Positions 40,301-45,845 of a stretch of 64,000 bases of DNA are shown piece by piece. The notes below the pieces were generated by a model. That model made no database searches, had not been told where the DNA came from, and worked only from the letters and a program-made list of their open reading frames with translations. Positions within the stretch are counted from its first letter, which is position 1. Each line of letters opens with the position of its first letter. The translations under genes and the position numbers were made by a program. The DNA is from Adhaeribacter radiodurans (GTDB lineage: Bacteria > Bacteroidota > Bacteroidia > Cytophagales > Hymenobacteraceae): positions 6,634,001 to 6,698,000 of the forward strand of contig NZ_CP055153.1 of NCBI RefSeq assembly GCF_014075995.1, written 5' to 3'.

Positions 40301-41669
40301 CTAAGGCTACATCAAATATCCGGCTATTGGCTGCTGTATGAAAATTTTCTACCATGTGTAATTTCACGGTGTATTTACCAGCAGTAATCGGAATTTTGTA
40401 ACCTAAATTAACGCCAAATCGCCGTTCGTGATATAAATCAGGAACAGCAACACCAGTCATTCCAAAACTTACTGCACTAACTTCTCCAGGTATAAGGGCA
40501 TAGTAGGTATCAGCATTGAAAACATCCGTGCCTACTGTCCGCTGAATACCTCCAGCATTAATCCGGTAGGGAGCAGTTACTAATGGAAGCTGAATGGGCT
40601 CTCTGCTAACAGAAAAGTTATCGAAAGTAAAAACGGGTGGAGTGGCAGTAGTAGCATTCCGGTAAGTACTATAAACTCCCCCATAAGTTGCTTTGCCGGA
40701 GAACTCCATGCTGGCAATGTTTATGTACGAGGGGTAAGTAGTGGTAGTATAACGCGCACCTGCGTTCAGGTAAGTAATGCCATCCGTTGAATAAAATCCT
40801 TCTAACTTACCATTTAGTAAGTCCACTACCATCCGTAACCGTACAGTTTGGGTATTAAATCCGGATATAACAGTAGTTACCCGTAAATCCGGGTTCGATA
40901 AATCAGAGGTTGCAGAGGTATTAGAAACATCACCGACTTCCCGGCGCATTTCTACTTTGTTACCGGTAACAGCCAGTTTAAAGAAGTTTTTATCGTTCAA
41001 CCCGAACCACAAACCTCCTTGTTCTGAGTTTGTTCCATTATAAGGATTAATCAGGGTTGTTTCTAAAGTAAGCTTTCCCATTGAGGGAATAGGTACCCCT
41101 AAGGCATTGATCTGATTATTATTGGTAATAAAAGCAATCCCTTTATTAGTAACAATGCTCAACTTGCCATCAGCTACTGTTAATTTAGAAGGCTCATAAC
41201 TTGGTCGGGTAAGATCGCTTGGCGTACCATCAGCTGCATTTCTGGTACCCGAATAAGGATCCACCATAGTGAAACCCGTGCCAGCAATACCGGTTTTATC
41301 CGCTAAGCCACCTTCCGTACCGTCGAATGTCAGGTTAAAAGGCAAGGCCACTTCATCAGCCAACGCTGTTTCTTGGGCGTACAAAGGTATCAGATTGTTG
41401 CTGCCTCGTTTCCGGGCAGGCTTTGCCTGTAGCTTCGAATCTTTTTCGACCTGCTTCAGAACCGGAGGCAAAATATCGACCGGTGGGGTTAAAGTAAATA
41501 GGTCGCTTTTAAAAAGATCTTTCCTGAGCCAGGTTGATAATCCGGTATCCTGGAAATAATTAAACGCATAAGTTTGTAGACTTACTGCCAGGCCTATTAG
41601 AATTAATATAGGCCACGACCGGGCTAGTAAGCTACCTTGCCAATAAGGGGAGTTGTATTTCTTCTCCAT
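25344..41669 (-). CDS. Giant 5441-residue modular T9SS-secreted protein
   Basis: One uninterrupted frame of 16.3 kb. Approximate order: membrane/signal segment 15-38; LamG-like domains 104-354, 1131-1377 and 1589-1841; malectin 364-514; cadherin-like plus He_PIG-like Ig repeats 517-1127 and 1380-1584; BACON-like and malectin-like 1844-2237; Big_5/SbsA-like Ig 2240-2360; sugar-dehydrogenase-like propeller 2364-2824; HYDIN-like 2827-2934; three ~190-residue modules near 2942-3136, 3356-3543 and 4042-4224, with BACON-, malectin- and Ig-like domains between; malectin 4357-4510; SprB-like repeats 4517-4674; three malectins with two Ig domains 4679-5340; T9SS type A sorting domain about 5357-5441 (LTAYPNPNLGDKV). 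A surface adhesin or matrix glycan-binding protein is inferred. No catalytic domain is evident unless the propeller is active. Near-identical internal repeats make assembly collapse a risk. Confidence 0.85.
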   Translation of the reverse strand: MEKKYNSPYWQGSLLARSWPILILIGLAVSLQTYAFNYFQDTGLSTWLRKDLFKSDLFTLTPPVDILPPVLKQVEKDSKLQAKPARKRGSNNLIPLYAQETALADEVALPFNLTFDGTEGGLADKTGIAGTGFTMVDPYSGTRNAADGTPSDLTRPSYEPSKLTVADGKLSIVTNKGIAFITNNNQINALGVPIPSMGKLTLETTLINPYNGTNSEQGGLWFGLNDKNFFKLAVTGNKVEMRREVGDVSNTSATSDLSNPDLRVTTVISGFNTQTVRLRMVVDLLNGKLEGFYSTDGITYLNAGARYTTTTYPSYINIASMEFSGKATYGGVYSTYRNATTATPPVFTFDNFSVSREPIQLPLVTAPYRINAGGIQRTVGTDVFNADTYYALIPGEVSAVSFGMTGVAVPDLYHERRFGVNLGYKIPITAGKYTVKLHMVENFHTAANSRIFDVALEGNTVIDDLDLYVAGGNKNKVLVTRTFDVDVLDDALNIDFVASKDKAIINAIEILPTAVNTAPVFASTSYSFNKDENASIGAEIGSVSATDAENNALTYSITAGNQAGKFAINPGTGVITLAEGLDYATTPTYTLTVQATDNGSPVQSATTQVTISVNDVIPANTAPIVANTISSKTATVGSAFSFEVPASTFSDADQDNLTLTATLADGNALPAWLSFNGTTFTGTPESAANYTIKVTATDGKTSIDTEFNLSVDAAAVANQIPVFASSAYSFNQDKSAPINTIIGSVKAADALDQTISYSIVAGNEAAKFAIDAVSGELTLAASLQDASALTYTLTVQATDNGSPVLSTTTQVTINVTEQVPGNAAPIVANNIGNKTATTGTAFSLEVPGNTFTDADQDDLTLTASLSDGSALPTWLNFNGNLFSGTPESAATYSIKVTATDGKASVSTIFSLAVEAATPVNQAPVFASTSYSFNKDENASIGAEIGSVSATDAENNALTYSITAGNQAGKFAINAGTGVITLAEGLDYATTPTYTLTVLATDNGSPVQSATTQVTISVNDVIPANTAPIVANAISSKTTTVGSAFAFEVPATTFSDADQDNLTLTATLADGNALPAWLVFNTTNKTFSGTPTSAANYVIRVTANDGKASVSTEFNLSVEAVPAVGCPPNSTLPCNQIAATLPFNLNFNGSEGGLLDKDGKGTGFTMADAYTSFRVTADGSATSEIRGYEPSKLTVANSRLAIVTNKGISIVGNNNQINGLGVEFNASNSRFTLETTIINPFRGSNDEQAGLWYGLNDKTFVRLAINNNRVVLRKELNDQSPITSDLTDPSRRNTSAISSLDKQTVRLRLIVDPTANTVEGFYSVDGTTYVNVGDGYPQKGLSIAGMGLTGNKVYAGIFGTHRNGTTPVTYSFDNFSITPQTTPANQAPVVATLIGDKTITTGTNFNFEVPANTFSDADNNPLTLTASLTNGNALPAWLTFNAATKTFSGTPTSAAIYPIKVSATDGQATISTEFTLTVQAVNVAPIVVSAPETQTITAGQIFSFITGSFSDPNAGDVLTYSASLANGSVLPTWLQFNANTQTFSGTAPASATSIAVKITATDKALAATSVSFTVNVEAAPVVVPCSPISTLPCEQINVPLPFVLNFDGNEGGLSDKNNLATGFTMVDAHTGTRLTADGTSTTAVTGYEPSRLTIANGKLNVLTNKGISFLANNNQVNTLGVGVLANGKLTLETTIINPFNGTLSEQAGLWLGLNDKTFVKLAVSGNKIEMRQELNDVSSTDAVNNGLNNPDQRILLNAITGLNNQTVRLRLVVDLVNNKLEGFYSTDGITYLNVGARYATAALDIANLALSGKAAYAGIFATHRNATSPVTFTFENFSLTKENTGGKVLAFAPNALDFTATQGQSVTSKLTVLSASQGTPAVTFSSTPASWLTLPTASLGNVAFGANNFSSALAPGIYEATVTATAEGYEPATLLINLTINSPVTAQEIKVNFQDPATVPPTGWVKDYGQPFGLKTGLNQGTNLEYGWKNRSTGALLDLSVGGTTPGNGRKRTTPADVLQATLMHMQANTIEGTFNGTKTEGYWEIKVPNGSYDVTVSAGDSDPGTVPESHTLNIEGVNAISNFVPSGTAGTATRFKSAKVRVNVTDGFLTINADGGINTKINSALITPINVAPYLIWSASDHSLVIERGTTETNKTFSLDLGNSADLDNLPISLTATYSAGATNWLSFDATHNSSEPNVTFDYTAAKSLAVGTYTATITASATGYTTASTLIQITVLAPGSNQPYVISSTPANGATNVSVNTASIAANSLYVPEVTGFKGGVDNSTLTVNTVKLLKVSGTTTTEIQGVVQGTGGGDAISFSPAFALEPNTKYRFVITNQVKSYSGAAFLPYEANFTTGNTTTGTPNPVAAEFAPKQVIPGTVGKKYTCLTFGPDGKFYALRLDGVIERFTVDHTTGMLSGVVEIKSLTNKYGLRSSVGLTFAPNATATNLIAYVSHCSAGLTNAPEFDGNISRLSGPDLGTEELILTKLPRSKADHLVNSIAFGPDGALYFNQGSLSSMGSYDGTWQRDESLLAATVLRLDLNKLAGLPLPLDVRTTSNQALINNAPTDNIRFSDGTYNPYATNSPLTIYASGVRNAVDLVWHSNGQLYVPANGSAAGGNSPASVAGTRRPNGTFYNGPIVPATTGIKVQNDWLFRINPLKPVGFYGHPNPLRGEYVANRGYLDNPKYATTQVPDANYRGAAYNFELNKSPNGAIEYKSNAFNGALKGRLLVCRFSGGSDIIVLEPGSMAKDPAVSSADSDDKIYDIIGAQTGSGTDGITGLSGFTNPLDITEDVETGNLYVIEYNWNNISGKTAQIVLLKATAPSAQVGIANVSPSEVVDNDVVGGAAGKNHTITIANTGNSNLTVTGITLDGVDKGQFQLIGAPAPSVTSPVTIARGSAITFNVAFNPTTTGVKTASLLVSSTNNPVKEVKLSGLGTIGLSGSNEPSLQAVLDVHGIHVNVGDDNKSTNIIHSTNFKAPLLGEEVAIQAFQRAVDGPVTVEPLSVFGPQDAGGIVAGFGWYTTGDANAKNELFTVDNNNYQTVDVQTNGTLSFDPGIASFGFYSRWPYFANRHLYSEDALNNFTGAVPHHVRVYPLKDDEGTVIENAYIVATEEHVSGFDYQDIVVIVRNVKPHGATVAKQLTFSSQSLAFTYTPGSTTVPQTVTLSASNGTPVLTITKSANSPWLTLPTAALGSLTFGINEAGLLPGTYNATVTVSAEGYTSATLPVTLQVNSPAASATIAVSNEELVFDALKNTTVTKRLTITNTGTNTLNLGTIAIGGVNASNFTVQTLTMENEPTGNSLAPDETKTLQVAFAPGNLSVVSTFNAALTINSNAVNSPALNVGLYAMSLNGYEGNNEPPLQTVVNTLGYNINVGWTSLAGGIQTTLKGEEVAVQQFEKAGEGQVTITPVARYSPNQELPFGYYTKNNNTPVRSSVGTLSGIFGQHNALFPQIVAGSDQFNPATATFGIYVVGLENRLSYTEDQLNAGGPALHAVRTYPLKNRQGELVPNSYLVCFEDASNGDYQDYVFVLRNVIPAGTRKSLAFNASNLNFTAPVNGTVGAKTLTLEAKNGTPTALTFTKSANSNWLVLPSAALGDVSFGVNTNGLTAGVYTATVTAAATGFTNAVLTINLRIGDLSPNAIKVNFQLATSATPTGYVADVGLAYNDTRGYGWVNPTTKEPKDHTANMRERTSTTVEARLRTLALMQGTATGQTPGTWEMKVNPGQYNVTVGVGDPDFFDSNHQINVEGVPVITNFVPTAQVPNRIVTTTINVTDGKLTIDATGGTNTKIAFVIVDPATAEGDFMPPVVAVQLKGTLQTAGVYRNQVIATVSASDAGGSELAQILYSLNNEPFKEYFAPILVNTAGTYSLRTKAIDGNKNETITNPVSFTIVQPELSNANMLVENLDKFPANDRLVASLIQLPWRRSNDDGTFTPYNRNHDVVRMRISNKGTGALTINSMTLSNPTGWKLAKVNNVDYDATSAAPITVNPGSSVEVSIQFIAQFTSGRIRILNDTLQLASNDDLNPKKKIVLHGMWQARGEGSNEPHAQEIIQAFGFKTKVGFNTNDGTNEGNSLVLNTDEILSSFFTRADASKPVYVVQMGAYHGCCAATESFQYYVKGSTSNSTVFTHNPLDGQSLLPLKNGTSGTLAEGTFNPTSSFGFKVSGSYSDRTRNSEGKIGMRVWKAVDANGNIIPNTYIIGHDYIGQPTVTNYDYQDNVFYVSNIKPEAGSLNYSELAAVTSAVDFGSRQIGVALTRTVDLKNLGQTYTNGTADPAITIKNLEIVGTNLNEFSVATPAVTTIAPQATSTVTVTFRSNSQGIKNAALLVHYNNSLSPLRIPLYGIADDNCNVITAVKRIKGGADANVTINGKVWEADKAYRQGSIQLDKPAATPIAGTDEDALYQTYLSAAADLAETRYSVPVANGNYMVRMHFVENAFTAEGSRVFSINLENQTRLSNFDIFREVGYKAALVKDFAVNITDGKLDVKFNPAVNRVALAGMEIFAASANPNAVTLTQQAVLGSECGLTNGSITFGVANSTAGSYLYKLGPNGSYQTSPVFANMAAGSYTFYVKENVTGGCETAKVFTIPERNNLAFNVTAPVIACTATTGTATVSNITGGTGNYTITWSTTPVQTGATATNLQPGVYTVTLLDASGCSKTQQVTITKDQNCPVVSGIRINAGGAAFLASNNRQFIADQYFGGTAGTSSIASGDILNTTDDVMYRTERSSAAFTYSIPVQNGQVNVVLHFAEIWFGISGRGTGGAGSRQFNVDVEGSRKLTNYDIFAKAGGSLRAIQETIPVTVTDGVLNINFTSGAANLPKVSAIEVIPQTVTNVAPVLAAIGNKTVTVNQALTFTATATDANTNQTKAYSLVSAPTGAVINASTGVFTWTPTTAGTYTFTVRVTDNGSPVMMDDEQITVTVNNVVTANAIRINAGGTAFLASNNRQFSADQYFGGTAGTSSIASGDILNTTDDVMYRTERSSAAFTYSIPVQNGQVNVVLHFAEIWFGISGRGTGGAGSRQFNVDVEGSRKLTNYDIFAKAGGSLRAIQETIPVTVTDGVLNINFTSGAANLPKVSAIEVIPQTVTNVAPVLAAIGNKTVTVNQALTFTATATDANTNQTKAYSLVSAPTGAVINASTGVFTWTPTTAGTYTFTVRVTDNGSPVMMDDEQITVTVNNVVTANAIRINAGGTAFLASNNRQFSADQYFGGTNRTYSIASGDILNTTDDVMYRTERSAAAFTYSIPVQNGQVNVVLHFAEVYHTAAGRRQFNVDVENGRKLTNYDIYARAGGAMRPVLETIPVTVTDGVLNINFTSGAADMPKVSAIEVLPQITTAARIGVGSLSENGVAEEVKTTLTAYPNPNLGDKVTLEASQFKANEEVTIQVYDAQGSVIQSGLAVTNTNGILHTNLAFTNRFSSGVYMIVVSSKTTKVTTRLIVR
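26053..27576 (-). repeat. 762-bp tandem duplication (malectin plus Ig) in the giant gene
   Basis: Bases 26053-26814 and 26815-27576 are two head-to-tail copies with a period of exactly 762 bases (254 codons). On reading line by line I found no mismatch within them; only the flanks differ (GCGCTG versus GCAATG at the joints). Each encodes one malectin domain and one Ig-like domain (NKTVTVNQALTFTATATD). A third, clearly diverged malectin follows toward the C-terminus (about 25680-26052). Confidence 0.92.
28965..32845 (-). repeat. Three copies of a ~190-residue module (NEPxxQ ... DYQD)
   Basis: Copies lie at about 32262-32845, 31040-31605 and 28965-29545. Each opens with G-x-NEP-x-x-Q followed by a G-(I/Y/F)-x(4)-VG pattern. 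Each then has an FGxY/FGF strand and closes with DYQD-x-V-F-V-x-(R/S)N-(V/I)-x-P. The closing FED...DYQDYVF pattern resembles DUF4114-type domains, but I cannot confirm that. Confidence 0.6.
38330..40122 (-). repeat. Cadherin/He_PIG repeat units, offset 1212 bp
   Basis: The stretch 38330-38910 closely matches 39542-40122 (offset 1212 bases, 404 codons), for example at ACCGTTATCGGTTGCT and CTCGTGCTGGCAAATACC. The unit between them is a more diverged member. Encoded units carry NGSPVQSATTQVTISVND and DADQDNLTLTATLADGNAL. They represent an older and a newer round of domain duplication in the giant gene. Confidence 0.8.
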
Positions 41670-42489
41670 TTTTTAATTTTATTAGTGGTAGATGTTAATG
41701 GTTGGTTTAAGGTGTTATAAAGGCTTTTAGTAATTATTCTTTCTTCTCGAATAGAAGCTATATGAGATAGAACTAGGATTGTGAATTTTGTTTTGGAAGA
41801 TTAAGGCAAAAAGATCTCGGGTAAGTACCAAATTAGCTTGGCTTACTAGGTAGTTTGTTGAATAAGAATAGCTTTTAGCTAATTGGAGGTATATGTCTTT
41901 ATCTGAATAATATAAGTATTTGTTTAATGGTTAATATTTTATTTAAGTTTAAGCAATAGAATCTCCTTTACCTTTATTACAAAGGCATTAACAATCAACC
42001 ATTAGATATTTTTGGAGCGGGTTTATAAAGTGAGAGCATCTAAGAGATACTCTTATTATTAAAGATTTTGTTAAATCTTATTATTATGTTTCCCTTTTTA
42101 AGGAAGTATATTTTATTCTTTGTTCATTTAATTATTACACCTGTTCTAAAGATGAATTTAAACTAATTCCTTGCTTAGTTACATTCTATCTCTTAATACG
42201 TAAATTTAGTGTCAATTTTATATATAAAGCAAATAATATATATAAATATTTACTTTTATTTTAATTTATGTAATAGTGGTATATAATTTCTAAGCCAAAG
42301 TCTTTGAAAATGATTAAATGCTTCTTGTAATAATTAGAAAGAAAGTTTATTTGGATATGGAACACAATCAGATGCCTTTAACTATCTTCGTTTAGTTAAG
42401 AGGGATATTTATAGTTTTATGACAAACAGTTATACTTCCACGCTAATTGGTAAGAAGTAATTTTATAAATTAGGCCTTATTTTATAGCT
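41670..42489. other. 820-base AT-rich divergent spacer
   Basis: This lies between the giant T9SS gene (minus) and a small membrane-protein gene (plus), so it should hold both promoters. I found no full match to TTG-N19/20-TAnnTTTG on either strand. The best plus-strand candidate is TTG at 42447 with TAAATTAG at 42466, but its 16-base spacing is short. A small hairpin AAGATTT-tgtt-AAATCTT is near 42062. No gene is visible. Confidence 0.4.
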
Positions 42490-42819
42490 ATGCTACTCTT
42501 CCTGATACTTGTAATTTCCTTTGCTTTACAGTTTTTTTTACCTTGGTGGATTGTGGCTCCGGTGAGTTTTGGCTTGGCTGCCTGGCATGGACGTACAGGT
42601 AGTAATGCTTTTTGGGCAGGTTTTGCCGGGGTTGGATTAGGCTGGCTGCTACTAAGTACTTTTATTCATGTTCGTACCGAAGGCATTTTAACGGAAAAAG
42701 TAATAAAGCTTTTTAGTTTACCGCATCCAACGTTATTGTTACTCATAACTGCTTTAATCGGCGGTTTAGTGGGTGGAGTGTGCGCTTGGTCTGGGTACTG
42801 TTGCCGCCAACTAACATAA
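42490..42819 (+). CDS. Small integral membrane protein, function unknown
   Basis: This 109-residue protein has about four hydrophobic segments (residues about 2-22, 24-36, 42-58, 75-95) and almost no charged residues outside the 60-75 loop (HVRTEGILTEKVIK). I do not recognise a named family; small proteins of this kind are scattered through Cytophagia. It is a normal-looking gene with an ATG start, and the frame is bounded by stops. It precedes an exported S9 peptidase by 72 bases on the same strand, so co-transcription is possible, but no functional link can be inferred. Confidence 0.65.
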   Translation: MLLFLILVISFALQFFLPWWIVAPVSFGLAAWHGRTGSNAFWAGFAGVGLGWLLLSTFIHVRTEGILTEKVIKLFSLPHPTLLLLITALIGGLVGGVCAWSGYCCRQLT

Positions 42820-42891
42820 GTTTATTTATGCTTTGATAGCTCTTATTAGTTAATAGTATTACTTATTTATCCTGTCCGTTTACTGCGTCAA

Positions 42892-45270
42892 ATGCTTTTC
42901 TTCCATACTGTTAGTACCCCGTTACAAAAAGTAAGTTTAATTTTTGTTCTGATACTAGTCTTTGCTTTGCCGATTAACAGCTTTGCCCAGAATGGTACAT
43001 CTAAACTTACTATTGAAAAAATTATGCAGGGAACTGGTTTTACTGGCACCCCGCCAAGTAATATTTCATGGTCCGAAGATGGTAGCCGCATTTATTTCAA
43101 CTGGAATCCGGAAAAAGCAAAAAAAGATTCACTCTATGTAGTGGATGCAGCGGGTAAAGGCATCCGCAAGGTTAGCCGCCCGGAAAGAGAAAACTTATCC
43201 ACTCAGAATGGCCAGTATAACCGGGCATTTACCCGAAAAGTGTACGAAAAAGATGGCGATATTTACCTGTACGAAAGTAAAACCAATAAAAACCGGCAAC
43301 TTACCAAAACTCTGGAATTAGAAACCAATCCGGTTTTTAGCGGTGATGAACAGCAGGTAATTTTTACGCAAAATTCAAATTTGTTTGCGTTGCATCTAAC
43401 TACAGGTCAACTCGCGCAAATAACTCATTTTATAAAAGGCACAAAAAAAGCAGAAGATAAAAATAGCCAGGAAAAATGGCTGGAGCAGCAGCAGTTGGCT
43501 TTATTTGATATTGTAAAAAAACGTACCGAAGAGAAGAAAAGTCAAGAGCTGGAAAAACAAAAGATTCTAAGAAAACAGCCAAAAGAAATATTTACCGGCG
43601 AAAAATGGGTAGATAATGCTGTTCTCAGCCCTAATGGAAAATTCGTAACGTATAATTTAGTGCTTCGCCCAACCAATGCCGAAAAAACGAATGTTCCTAA
43701 TTACGTTACCAGTTCCGGCTTTACCGAAGATATTCCTTCCCGAACCAAAGTGGGAGCACCATTAGCTGCTTCGGAGATGGGTTTGTACGATATAGAAAAA
43801 GATACCACCTACCAGATTTATTTTAAAGATATAAAAGGTATAACGGATCAGCCTGCTTTTCTTAAAAAAACAGATAAATCTCAGCCTCCCCGGCCGGTAG
43901 TATTTTACGGGCCATTTTGTTCGGATAACGGGAAAAATGCAGTACTGGTGCTTCGTTCGTTGGATAATAAAGATCGCTGGTTGGTACAGTTTAACCCAAT
44001 TACCCGTAACCTGAAAGTTTTGGAACGCCAGCACGACGAAGCCTGGATTAACGGTCCCGGAATCGGCTATGAGGCCGGAGATTTAGGCTGGTTACCGGAT
44101 AATGAAACTATCTGGTTTCAGTCGGAAGAAACAGGTTACTCGCACTTATATACTATTAATACCCGCACCAATCAGAAAAAAGCCTTAACGAAGGGTAAAT
44201 ACGAGGTTTCGGCCGTTCGGCTTGCCCGAGATAAAAAAAGCTGGTATTTCCAGGCAAATAAAGTACATCCGGGCGAATTGCATTTTTATCGATTACCCTT
44301 AAACGGGGGCGACCCCGAGCAGCTAACTTCTGGAGTTGGTAACCACGAGGTCACGCTTTCGCCGGACGAAAAAACCTTGGCTATCCGGTATTCTTACACG
44401 AACAAACCCTGGGAGTTATATGTAATGCCCAATCGTAAAGGAGCCAAACCGTTTCAAATAACCCATTCTTTAACCGAAGAATTTAAGGCTTATCCGTGGC
44501 GTGATCCGGAAGTTACCAGTTTTAAGGCCCGTGATGGGGCTGAAGTTTTTGCCCGTATTTACCGCCCGGCAGCAGCTATTTCAAACGGACCAGCCGTGGT
44601 ATTTGTACACGGAGCTGGTTACCTGCAAAATGCGCATAAATGGTGGAGTCAGTATTTTCGGGAGTATATGTTTCATAACTTTCTGGCAGACCAGGGTTAT
44701 ACGGTAATGGACATTGATTACCGGGGTAGTGCTGGTTACGGCCGCGACGTGCGCACGGGTATTTACCAGTTTATGGGCGGTAAAGATCTTACTGACCAGG
44801 TGGATGGGGCTGGTTATCTGATAGAGAAGTACGGGGTAAATCCTAAAAAGATAGGAATTTACGGCGGCTCGTACGGCGGTTTTATTACCCTTATGGCCCT
44901 GTTTACGCAACCCGATGTATTTGCAGCCGGAGCGGCTCTCCGTTCCGTAACTGATTGGGCGCATTATAACCATGAGTATACTTCTAATATTCTGAATGAG
45001 CCTTTTACCGATTCTATAGCATACGTTAAAAGTTCGCCTATTTACCACGCGGCCGGTCTAAAAGGTGCGTTGCTCATGTGCCATGGTTTAGTAGATACCA
45101 ATGTGCATTTTCAGGACATAATCCGCCTGACTCAGCGATTAATTGAGCTTAAAAAAGAAAATTGGGAATTGGCCGTTTACCCCGTCGAAGATCATGCCTT
45201 TACCGAACCTAGCAGTTGGACCGATGAGTACAAACGCATCTTTAAACTATTCGAAGCCAATTTAAAATAA
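42892..45270 (+). CDS. Exported S9 family (prolyl oligopeptidase/DPP-like) serine peptidase
   Basis: This 792-residue protein has a signal peptide ending near SFAQ (residue about 33), an N-terminal beta-propeller (about 50-540) and a C-terminal alpha/beta hydrolase domain. The catalytic triad is visible: Ser660 in GGSYGG, Asp735 in HGLVDTNVHFQD and His768 in PVEDHAF. The oxyanion-region motif FVHGAGYLQNAH and the DYRGSAGYGRD strand match S9 peptidases. The role is cleavage of short peptides, often after proline, in the periplasm or outside the cell. Whether it is a dipeptidyl peptidase or an acylaminoacyl type cannot be told here. A Lys/Glu-rich stretch (residues about 185-225) forms a charged insertion in the propeller. 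Confidence 0.9.
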   Translation: MLFFHTVSTPLQKVSLIFVLILVFALPINSFAQNGTSKLTIEKIMQGTGFTGTPPSNISWSEDGSRIYFNWNPEKAKKDSLYVVDAAGKGIRKVSRPERENLSTQNGQYNRAFTRKVYEKDGDIYLYESKTNKNRQLTKTLELETNPVFSGDEQQVIFTQNSNLFALHLTTGQLAQITHFIKGTKKAEDKNSQEKWLEQQQLALFDIVKKRTEEKKSQELEKQKILRKQPKEIFTGEKWVDNAVLSPNGKFVTYNLVLRPTNAEKTNVPNYVTSSGFTEDIPSRTKVGAPLAASEMGLYDIEKDTTYQIYFKDIKGITDQPAFLKKTDKSQPPRPVVFYGPFCSDNGKNAVLVLRSLDNKDRWLVQFNPITRNLKVLERQHDEAWINGPGIGYEAGDLGWLPDNETIWFQSEETGYSHLYTINTRTNQKKALTKGKYEVSAVRLARDKKSWYFQANKVHPGELHFYRLPLNGGDPEQLTSGVGNHEVTLSPDEKTLAIRYSYTNKPWELYVMPNRKGAKPFQITHSLTEEFKAYPWRDPEVTSFKARDGAEVFARIYRPAAAISNGPAVVFVHGAGYLQNAHKWWSQYFREYMFHNFLADQGYTVMDIDYRGSAGYGRDVRTGIYQFMGGKDLTDQVDGAGYLIEKYGVNPKKIGIYGGSYGGFITLMALFTQPDVFAAGAALRSVTDWAHYNHEYTSNILNEPFTDSIAYVKSSPIYHAAGLKGALLMCHGLVDTNVHFQDIIRLTQRLIELKKENWELAVYPVEDHAFTEPSSWTDEYKRIFKLFEANLK

Positions 45271-45377
45271 GGGAAACATGTGCAGCGGGTTGATTTAGTA
45301 AATTTTATTTTTCTAACCGCCACAATTCTAAGAAAGTACTTATTATCAAAACAAATTAGTAAATTAAATCTAAAATA

Positions 45378-45821
45378 ATGCACGACGAATACGTTCAGGG
45401 TGCTTTTACCATTTCCACGAACCCTGCTAAACTACAAGTAGAAGTTATTCATCGGTATTTAACGGAGGATTCTTACTGGGCACAGAATATTTCACGAGCA
45501 CTCGTGGAAAAATCTATCCAGCACTCTTTTAATTTCGGCGTATACTATCACCAAGAGCAAGTAGGTTTTGCCCGGGTAGTTACGGATTACGCTACATTTG
45601 CCTTGCTTTGCGATGTATTTATTTTGCCGGCTTACCGTGGTAAAGGTTTATCGAAATGGTTAGTTAGTGTAATTGTAGCACACCCGGAACTACAGGGCTT
45701 GCGGCGTTTTTCGTTGTATACCAAAGATGCCCATTCTTTATACGCAACTTACGGTTTTCAGCAAATTGCTGATCCAACCCGCGCCATGGAAATTAAGAAT
45801 TCTAATCCTTACCAAAGTTAA
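45378..45821 (+). CDS. GNAT family N-acetyltransferase
   Basis: This 147-residue cytoplasmic protein shows the Gcn5-related acetyltransferase core. VGFARVVTDY is strand 4. The strand-loop CDVFILPAYRGKGLSKWLV contains the RGKG acetyl-CoA pyrophosphate-binding turn. FSLYTKDAHSLYATYGFQ is the usual C-terminal helix ending in YxxxGF. The substrate is not predictable. It lies 107 bases after the S9 peptidase on the same strand and converges with a PAP2 gene whose stop is only 24 bases away. No hairpin terminator separates the two. Confidence 0.88.
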   Translation: MHDEYVQGAFTISTNPAKLQVEVIHRYLTEDSYWAQNISRALVEKSIQHSFNFGVYYHQEQVGFARVVTDYATFALLCDVFILPAYRGKGLSKWLVSVIVAHPELQGLRRFSLYTKDAHSLYATYGFQQIADPTRAMEIKNSNPYQS

Positions 45822-45845
45822 ATTACTTTTAATTAATAATCTGTT

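Noticed and set aside
25497-41559. Many plus-strand frames of 60-146 codons opposite the giant gene.
   Set aside because: They are antisense shadows of a long Thr/Ala/Asn-rich coding frame. The two 64-codon frames at 26323 and 27085 are identical only because the sense strand is duplicated.
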